Assembly: GCA_905221605.1 (NCBI GenBank)
Contig: CAJNDS010001214.1
Span: forward strand, 1 to 28,616
From: Symbiodinium natans
Taxonomy: Eukaryota > Sar > Dinophyceae > Suessiales > Symbiodiniaceae
Length of the DNA stretch: 28,616 bases
Direction: 5' to 3'
Within the stretch, counting starts at the first letter, position 1, and each line of letters begins with the position of its first letter. Positions 21,111 through 28,616 of this stretch are shown here, in pieces. Made by a program: the position numbers and the translations under genes. The notes beneath the pieces were generated by a model. It searched no databases. It was not told the origin of the DNA and saw only the letters and a program-made list of their open reading frames with translations.

Positions 21111-23960
21111 CTGAAGAACGTGTCTCCACATCTAGGGGAAGTAGGAAACTGGAATTTAGGGAGCTGGATACCTGTATCCTTTGTTCGATGCTTGTCAAAG
21201 TGCAAAGTGCGAAAGCCGGTGGACCACAGACCAGCGCTCTGAGCACCATTCACATACATTCACAAAGGCTAGAATTCGCCTGGAGCAGCTTTCTGTTTCG
21301 TTTCGACGCTTTGCCGATTGCACATTCCGTGCCGCTTTCGTTCATTCCTCGATGTGCTTTGGTGCTGCTGCAAAGCCTGATTTTTTCTGTCAACTCTTGC
21401 TGACGTCGACTCGACTTGGCAAGCAGAGCGAAAGAGCGAATGCCCCTGAGAGAAGCACCAACAGACTAACAATCACAACTGTGCATGAGAGCACGCTTGG
21501 CCCCTATGCCTGGTTCGTGCCGGCCCTGTGTTTGGGACACATATTGCTGACGCTCCTCGTCGCCGCGCGCAGTGCTGCGACCCTGGACGATGGGGCCGGG
21601 GGGATGGCCCGTGTTGCACACTCACCTCCTCATGTAACACCACGCGCAATCACATCAACCAGCGGACAACATCTGAAACCAGCAGTAAACAACAGAGTTT
21701 GGGGGCATGAGCTCTCAGATGCCATCATATTTCATCACATGCAGCCGTCACGTCCAATGGAGCCGCACCCACTTTTCGCCGGGACCCGCCGGGAGCTTGG
21801 GCGTGCCACAAATTCAACTCGCATGTTGGTCCACTCAACGGCTCAACGCTCATATCTGTTTTTGTTGCAACCGCAGGCTTGTTGTCAGAGAAAAGAGGGC
21901 GAAGTTGGCAACAGGGTTGCGTGTTTTGCTGCTTTCAAGATATCCCTGCATCGAGCCCAAAGTTCGGCTAGTTTATCGACGTAGGCGGGAAACTGATGGG
22001 AGCACACGCGTCCAGCTCAGGCTTGTCGCCTTCCCCTTCCCGTGGACGGTGCAGAGGCGTGCTTCGGGGTTGACTTTTTACAGTTTGGGATTTTGTCACA
22101 GGCGTTCTGAAATGCGTAATTCTAAGGCTGCCTTTCATGGGTGAATTTGCCGGACAGCTTCTTCCACTCGTGTAAGCAGGTCGGTGCTGATCACCAGAAG
22201 AAAATCAGAAGGTAGATGCTGACAAGCATGGGCTGGTATGGGCTTGATTTTGACGCTGATCGCGCCACCCGCCCTATAACCCTCTATATATAACCCCTGA
22301 GTTCGAACCCTGCGCCCTTGCTTTGGCATGCGCGCCGATGGAACATTCGCCCGAAAATCCAGAACACCCAGAATTTGTCAGGGTGGAGGTTCCTCGAATG
22401 TTCCTACAGTGTTAAGAGGCTTTCTGAAGGTACGGGGCGTACGGGGCGTCAAAGCTGCCCAACTGCCCTTTCCCAATGCCGGGCACCCACCCCAGACCCA
22501 AGAACCCAAAAAGAAAAAGGTTCGCCTTCCCCTTGTCTGGGAGGAGGGTTTAGGAGGTGGGTGTTTGAGACACAACCAGAAGCTCCTTCATCAGGCTCAA
22601 TGCCATGCCACGGCCGCCGCTGCGCATCCGAGCCGCCGTCCACGGCCGGGCTTCCCAAGCGGCTAAAGTTAAAGGACAGCGATAGGATGCAGCTACAATG
22701 ATCAGAATGATTATGTTTTACAGTGCAAAATCAGGAAATGTACAAGCGCAGCAGTCAGAACTATCAGAGGCATGGAAGGAAAACATGGCAGCGTGGCTAC
22801 TTACACGCGTGCATTTGTGAGATGATTCTGTTCTTGAAGCTTTAACAGTTGTTGGAGAGCTGTTCTGCATGTTTGTGATGCGGATATCCTCCCCGAATAC
22901 ATAGCCTGCTGCAGCATCGCTGCTCCTAGAAAATGCCTTGAAGGGGGCCCCCCGACGGCGGGGTGCGCAAGCCCTGCGCGGCCGGGAATGCCTTGCAGAG
23001 ACGTCCTGAAATGAGCCTTTCGTTGATGGTGTGCTGCTGTCGGTTGCGGGTATGGGGTCTGACTGCTGCGTTTTTTTTTGTTCTTGCGTGCAGGAAATGC
23101 CTTGCAGGGGATGGGCCAGCACATACATGTTGGGAGTAGTGATGCTGCAGGCAGACTTTCCCCCTCCTGTTGACCACTGGAGCTGCATCAGTCAGGAGAT
23201 TGATTAGTTGTCTTTCCTTGTGCTTTACTCTACTTCGGACGCGTTTTCCATTTGGCATTTGATACTTCACCGGTGCTGTGTCGAGTCATGGAATCGTAGA
23301 TCGACGCAACACCTCCGCAGGGCCGCCACTTGGATAGCCCACTGGCCAGGGCCTGATTGTCAGCTCACGGACTCATTCCGGGGTGTGCGCTTTCTGGGTG
23401 TTAAGTCTGAGTAGAACTGCTTTTTTCGATGTCCGTCAGCGACGGGATTGGGTTCTAGCAAAGCATGCTGCACAGGGCTTCGCTTGCACCCCATGTCCTT
23501 GACAGTCTAGATGAAGGCAGGGTAATTTTCGCAGGCTATGATAGCAAGATCAAGATCCTGATAGTTGTTGATCGTATGCGCAGTTCAGGTGTCGGACAAA
23601 ATGTGTACTCTGTGTATGCGAAAGTGCAAATCATTCCAGGCTCATCAGTGGGTGGCGAGCCTGAGCAAGCAGGAGCTTTCGACTTGCGTCAGTGTTGCAA
23701 CGAGAAGCACTGCAAGTTCATTTTTCTTTCGGGGCCTGCAACCTCTGGTCACTCCATGCTGATCTGCAGGAAATAGCGGTCGTCATCCCGTTGCTGAGGA
23801 CGCTGGATGTACAAGCAGATTAGCATCATACACGTTCTTCATCGAAGCTGTTGCTTCTGTCACGGCCTCCTTTGCCTGACAGAAGCCCTTTCAAAAAAGA
23901 GGAGGGTCTGGCCGAGCAGCCTGAGTGCCTCACCTGCACAAAGACTGGCATCCCTGACAC
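21111..23960. other. Mixed-composition region, no gene recognised
   Basis: Stop-free frames of up to 267 codons (21181-21984) occur on both strands, but none has a recognisable domain or clear coding character. Small features are: GGATAC-CT-GTATCC hairpin near 21167; a PKKKKV nuclear-localisation-like string in a frame near 22510; three copies of AATGCCTTG(C/A)AG near 22930, 22986 and 23093; and a 103-codon frame at 23465-23776 with an unassigned product. Dinoflagellate genes may have long, non-canonical introns, so an exon here cannot be excluded. Confidence 0.4.
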
Positions 23961-23966
23961 ACTAGT

Positions 23967-24000
23967 TTTAGGGTTCGCCCTAAACCCTAAACCTAAGGGT
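23967..24000. repeat. Perfect head-to-head telomere-unit hairpin with TTCG loop
   Basis: TTTAGGG-TTCG-CCCTAAA at 23967-23984 is a perfect 7-bp inverted repeat closed by TTCG, followed by further CCCTAAA-type units to about 24000. It is an isolated island in otherwise non-telomeric sequence. Confidence 0.85.
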
Positions 24001-26300
24001 GGAGGTCATTGGGAGTTCTAGTGCGGTTGCTGCATTAGCATCGATGCGCGTATGCACTCTCAACTTCTACAACTAGATGGGGGGTGGGGGTCCTAGAAGG
24101 GCCTCCGATGTCCCCTTGCCGGCCCTTGCAAATTAAACCTGGGAAGCACAGCCCTTGAGTCAAAAGCTATGTTCGCCGATATGGCACTGCTTTCGCTGGG
24201 CTGGCCTCGCCATCCCTGTCAGACGCAGTCGCCCATCGGGCCTGCGCCCTGGGAGAACAAAGTTGCTCCACGGACCTGCGTCCTGCAGGAAGGCCAATGC
24301 ATCCTGACTCATTATGCACACCTGCGCAGTGCAAATTGTGAAGCCTGGGTTTTTATCCATTGCCTTCGCCCGGTTCGTCCGACTCATCGGGGGACTCCTG
24401 CATCGATGCATCATGGCACTCTTCACTGCACTCTCCTCTCCACTCTCCTCTGCACTCCATTCCATTCTTGCACTGCGCTCTTGAGGGATCCCGTAGAAGG
24501 TCTGGAACCCCTCAAGGGTTGGAAGTTCGTGGAAAACAATTCAAACAAATGTTTTGTAGACTCCCGAAATGCTGGGCGAGGACCCTGGGGCCTGAAAGCC
24601 CGCTGCGGCTAGATGGTCGCCGTTCAGGACGGGGCATTCTTGCTTTAAGACGTGCTTGAAAGATAGGCCTTCGTGGAAAGATACGGCTTTCCCAGGAAGT
24701 TCTTGGCTTTGCAATTTAATTGTTCATGGCATGTGCTTGTTCTGAGCCGTCGTCGCAGCTGCTAGCGAACCATGCGAACCACACAATGAGAAGACCTGGG
24801 CGAACCATGTACGAATGCTCGTTTTTCTGTTTAGAAGACCTTTCCAAGCGATGACTGATTCCTTTTCGAAGGTCGCTTTCTCTGCTAATCTTAGAGTTTT
24901 CTGGCACAGACGCAAAAAAAGTACTGCGTGGAGTGTAGGGTACGTGGTCCTCCCAAGTTTGCACCCAACGCCCTTCGTTAGCCTTCGAACTGCTTTGGCT
25001 GATTGCTGCTGTCACCCGCCCGCTGGGCCGGCAAAAACCCTTGCTTCGACATTCATCAAGTTAGGCATTGACTTCGGTAGGCTGAAGTAAATGACCCGGC
25101 TTTCTGGTTCCATCTGGTCGCCTAGATCCTGGAAAGCTGGACAATTGAGCCTCCACCAGGGCAGGTAAACAACCCCTCCCCAAGCGTGTTGACCTTGGAA
25201 GTTTGGAAAGAAGTGCAGGGCTTAGGTTTTCGGTCCAACAGACACCTTGCCATTGCAAATGCCATCAACCCGAGGCACGAATCAGCGTCAGCACGTGTCT
25301 CTCAGCAATCTCACAGGAGCAAGTCCAGAAGCAGGACGAGGTCAAAGGCGTGCGTTGTCTGAACCTCACAAGAAGTTGACGAAACATAGGAGGGCTGTGG
25401 TTGGGTGACACTTGTTTGCTGTGTACGGTTTGGCCAGTACGGTCCATTGTTTTGGTAGCCTTGAGAAGTCTGTAAATGAAGCTGTGGACTTACACCTACA
25501 ACCCGAAGCTCTCGAATCCAAGGAATCGGCTTTGAAAACTTGCGAGACTCACGAGTCCGGGACGGAGGCAACCAATGGGTTGAGTGTTTTGCGGCCCAGT
25601 TCTCTGTCAACCGATGGAAATTTCGGAGGTTGCCGCATAAGTGTTTGGTCTTCAGGGGGTGAGGGTATAGGATGCACCATACTGAGGCAGAATGGCTGGG
25701 AGGGATCTCCAAGCCTGGAAGCCTTGGCCGTGCCGTGGGAACTCGGACGTGATCGCCTCGCCAACTGCTGAATTCGCATTTAGACTGAGCTCAGAGTCGC
25801 ACACCTGATGCACGTTCACAACTGTTCCGCATTCGATCCTCTAGCATCTGTGTTTAAACTGGTTTCGCCGTGTTTCGCTCAAGGTACGGGCCCCTCTGCT
25901 TCAGAATGCGATGAACAATTAGACTTAGATGAGCACTGCCGATGAGAGCAGTGGATGCTAGTTGCTCGTTACGCTTGGCAGGCGCTGGTCTCGTCCACAG
26001 GGCACCAATCTTCGATCTCCTCCGAGCTATACCACTATGTGGCATTAACGGACGGTTAGGTCTATTTGGCATTCACGCCCGCCTCACGACCAAATGCATG
26101 CGTTTTGTCATGGTCAATATAAGACAACGAGAGAGAGAGCAAAACACTAACAATGCCCAGAAAAATTGCCCAAATTAGTTCTGCGCCCAATTTATCACTA
26201 TGACTGTAATTTTAACGCTACGCGACCCGCCTCGGCCCGGCCCAGCGCATCCGCGTGAGCATGGTGACTCCGCAGCGCCCACGTCGCTGGACCCCAAGCA
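24001..26300. other. Mixed-composition region, no gene recognised
   Basis: Several short frames exist on both strands (for example 24169-24612 and 25412-25771, plus), but no domain is recognisable. There is a G-run near 24077-24090 and a CTCTCCTCTCC-rich stretch near 24420-24460. Composition varies and no long repeat is obvious. No tRNA or rRNA gene is seen. Confidence 0.4.
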
Positions 26301-26440
26301 ATAAGGGTAGGGTTTAGGGTGCCGGGTTTATGCTTTATGGTTTAGGGTTTGTTAGTTTAGGGTTGAGGGCTTAGGGCTCGTTTGGGGTTTAGGGTTGCTG
26401 GGTTTGGAGTGCAAGGCTCAAGGTTCAAGGTTCAGGGTTT
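26301..26440 (+). repeat. Degenerate TTTAGGG telomere-like tract
   Basis: Units such as AGGGTAGGGTTTAGGG, GGTTTAGGGTTTG and TTGGGGTTTAGGG occur, mixed with GGTTCAAGGTTCAGGG variants. All are in the G-rich plus orientation. Confidence 0.75.
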
Positions 26441-26487
26441 AGACGGTTCGGCTTGGTCAGGATTCGTAACATAGTGCAGCAAAAGAA

Positions 26488-26540
26488 AGGGGGGCAAATG
26501 GGGCAGGGGGTTGGGTGGGGGGGGGTAGGGGGGGGCTCGG
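26488..26540 (+). other. G-run cluster with quadruplex potential
   Basis: Several runs of four or more G (GGGGGGCAAATGGGGCAGGGGG, then TGGGGGGGGG and AGGGGGGGG) lie within about 50 bp, enough for G-quadruplex formation on the plus strand. It follows directly after a telomere-like tract. Confidence 0.6.
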
Positions 26541-27032
26541 CTGGGCGGTTGGTCCTGGCGAACCGTCCGTTCAGATCGTGGTCGCCTACCCATTCCAGGC
26601 ATTGGGCTTGGCGGGAGGATTTGGAGGGGACCCTCGCATAATATTTTCATGTCTCGTAACACCGATACCGCAACCAGAAGCCCTATACTGCACCTGGGCC
26701 TGGATTTGTGGAAAACCCGAAGCCACCATATCACAACCAGCCAAGAAGCTTACATTTTGCATGGTTTTGCAATCTGATGGTGAACCTTTAAGGAAACACA
26801 TTCATGTTTAGAAACAATGAAGTTGCAGTAGGTGCCGTTCTTCGCCCGGATGATACGATCTACTTAATCTTCATGATGATCAACTACAAACTAACACTAA
26901 ACGGGCTCTATGCTATTGAAGTTTGACTTCAAGCAGTAGACCAAACACTGTACTACCCCGAAAGCTGCAAACTTGAAAAACCCGACAGTTTGTTACCCCA
27001 AAGGCTTCAAACCAGCCCCATCATACTACTAC
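26541..27032. other. No gene recognised; one arm of a dispersed inverted repeat
   Basis: AACACCGATACCGCAACCAGAAGCCCT at 26658-26684 is the reverse complement, with three mismatches, of 27689-27715. The rest is unassigned. Frames present are short and lack motifs. Confidence 0.45.
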
Positions 27033-27330
27033 TTAGGGTTTCGGGTTTAGGGTTTAGGGTTTAGGGTTTAGGGTTTAGGGCCTGAGGCCGAACTTGTGGA
27101 TTCCTCAAATACCCTGCACCAGATGGGTCCTTTGGCTCTTGCTTCACTAGCCCTAAACCCTAAACCCTAAACCCAAAACCCCTAAACGCAACTACCCTAA
27201 ACCCTAAGCCCTAATCCCTAAACCCTAAACCTAAGCCCTAAGCCCTAAGCCCTAAGCCCTAAGCCCTAAGCCCTAAGCCCGAAACCCGAAACCCGAAACC
27301 CTAAACCTAAACCCTCAATCCTAAAACCGA
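27033..27330. repeat. Head-to-head telomere-like arrays
   Basis: At 27033-27080 the plus strand carries six or more TTTAGGG units. After a 70-bp unique spacer, 27151 to about 27330 carries CCCTAAA and CCCTAAG units, including a run of seven or so CCCTAAG near 27233-27280. The order (TTTAGGG)n then (CCCTAAA)n is the orientation created when two chromosome ends join. Confidence 0.85.
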
Positions 27331-28552
27331 AACCCCACGCCAAGCCAATGGAGCTGTGGGTTCAGGGTTTGGGGTTGTTTGGTTTTGGATTTTGGGCACT
27401 GGCCCCCAAGACCTTGAACCTGTCCCTATCCTCCACAGTTCAAGCCCATAAAGCCTCTACAGTAGGTAAGAACCCTTCCAAGACTTGTAAGGATGCCGTA
27501 CAACAACTCCCAAGACTTGTAAGGATGACGTAGAAGACCCTGCTAATCATTCGACAATGCTATGCAAGGCTCTGTTCTGTTCACACAACCCTATACTAAA
27601 CAAAGAAGAACGTTCCAGTTGCAATAGGGACCCTTTTTGTTCATATTGATTCTCAGTTGTAGTAGGGTCCAGTTTCTGTTTGCCGGAAAGGGCTTCTGGT
27701 TGTGGTGTCGGGGTTCTGGTTGTAGAAGGGACTATTTCCGGGGCGTGGGTGGGGGGGGGCGACGGACGTGTGGCTTCCGAGCCTGTTCTCACTACCTATA
27801 CACCTTCGGCCCGAGGCCTCGGCGGATTTTCCTACGGCTATGAACGTGAAAATCACTATTACTATTCGTATTGAAGCCCCTGTGCCGCGATCCGCCAAGA
27901 CGGTTAGCACTGCCCGAGGGTTTGGGGTGGGCAGTGGCTCTTCAGATCGCCATGCGAGATTGGCAAAAGAGCAAGTAGATTGACTCGGGAGTCGGGAGGG
28001 TGCCGGTCATTCCAATTAAGGTCCAGCTTTTGGGAGTCCAGATGGTCGCACTCCCCTGAACTAGAATCCCCCTCCGAAGCCCGATCTCTTTGCTGTCAAG
28101 GCAAACCCTTGAAGATTCGCAGCCCTTTGTACAGCGGGGCTCTCCGACAAGTAATTGCAATTTGGGGGCCGAAGCACTGGCAGCCATCCACTTGGCTGAA
28201 AGTTCGAGGTTCTAAAGGCAGGAAACAGTGCTTGTTCACGCGGCTGTGTAGCTGATGTTCCGATGTTGAGTCGCAAGTGTTTCAGCTGCGTGGGACTCGG
28301 GGCGGCATCTTTCTGCACGGAGTGCACGAAAGAACTGCGTGGCAGGACATGGGGTGTCCACTCAAAGAGCATCCCTTTGGTTGAACAGAAGCAAAAGAAT
28401 TACATCGTCTCATCATGTTGTAGTGCTGGCAGCACTGACGGAAGTCAGGATGCTGCAGAGGCAGACTTGTGACCCACTTTTTGAAGCTGAACTCACGACA
28501 AGGCCAGTCAAGCGGGTCAGGCAAAAAACAGGAGCAGCAATGCGCCTTGCAG
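27331..28552. other. No gene recognised; small direct and inverted repeats
   Basis: CCAAGACTTGTAAGGATG(C/A)CGTA occurs twice, at 27478-27500 and 27510-27532 (22 of 23 identical). AGGGCTTCTGGTTGTGGTGTCGGGGTT at 27689-27715 is an inverted copy of 26658-26684. Short frames on both strands have no recognisable motif. Confidence 0.45.
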
Positions 28553-28616
28553 ACTCTCCCTCTCCCTCTCCCTCTCCGTCTCCCTCTCCCTCTCCCTCTC
28601 CCTCTCCCTCTCCCTC
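28553..28616 (+). repeat. (CTCCCT)n hexanucleotide microsatellite, runs off the window
   Basis: About ten CTCCCT units with one CTCCGT variant continue to the last base, so the full length is unknown. Confidence 0.95.

Noticed and set aside
22290-22320. GAGTTCGAACCC resembling a tRNA or SINE B box
   Set aside because: No A box at a suitable distance and no cloverleaf; the string is largely self-complementary by chance.
22500-22530. PKKKKV nuclear-localisation-like peptide
   Set aside because: It occurs in a frame with no other coding evidence.

Overview
The window looks like dinoflagellate DNA. Four signals agree: plant-type TTTAGGG telomere-like tracts at many internal sites, a degenerate copy of the dinoflagellate spliced leader (2054-2075, minus strand), a dinoflagellate-style mitochondrial cox3 with inverted-repeat flanks (1-1079), and three Ty1/copia-type elements whose polyproteins carry unusual extra domains. 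I recognise no ordinary host gene.

Layout. 1-1079 is AT-rich mitochondrial-type sequence with a full-length cox3 reading frame broken by one in-frame TAG. 1080-2605 is nuclear-type sequence with a ~550 bp fold-back inverted repeat bordered by the relict spliced leader. 2606-3970 is a decayed copia fragment (copy 1). 3971-4985 holds degenerate telomere-like sequence, a hairpin cluster and a short tandem repeat. 4986-16072 is a complete 11,087-bp copia-type LTR retrotransposon on the minus strand (copy 2). It has near-identical LTRs, a half-tRNA initiator-Met primer site, a polypurine tract and a 5-bp TAGGG target duplication, and it sits inside a TTTAGGG array that resumes at 16073-17640. 17641-18170 mirrors part of the left flank. 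18926-20894 is a third copia fragment (RT, RNase H, membrane tail, GA-repeat coiled coil, zinc-motif tail). 20895-28616 has no recognisable gene; it carries telomere-like islands, two of them in head-to-head orientation, and small repeats.

How the parts work together. Copy 2 reads in order: Gag, with a 12-residue Gly/Pro/Gln repeat, a CCCH finger and a CCHC knuckle; an aspartic protease (DSGAT); a Rossmann-like domain resembling a degenerate C5-DNA methyltransferase; an integrase (HHCC plus D,D-35-E) with an acidic insert in its core; a ~600-residue block containing a predicted 2-oxoglutarate/Fe(II) dioxygenase (HxD...H...R) of TET/JBP appearance; reverse transcriptase (YVDD) and RNase H; and a membrane segment followed by a Y-H-x(3,4)-C-x14-C-x2-C metal-binding-like tail. 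The other two copies, whose RNase H regions differ clearly, share the same kind of tail. Dinoflagellate DNA is known for abundant 5-hydroxymethyluracil, so a base-oxidising domain inside a mobile-element polyprotein is the most striking candidate here.

Limits. Copy 2 has about ten apparent frameshifts despite almost identical LTRs, so sequencing indels, real decay and recoding cannot be separated by eye. All family assignments come from motif recognition without a database search.
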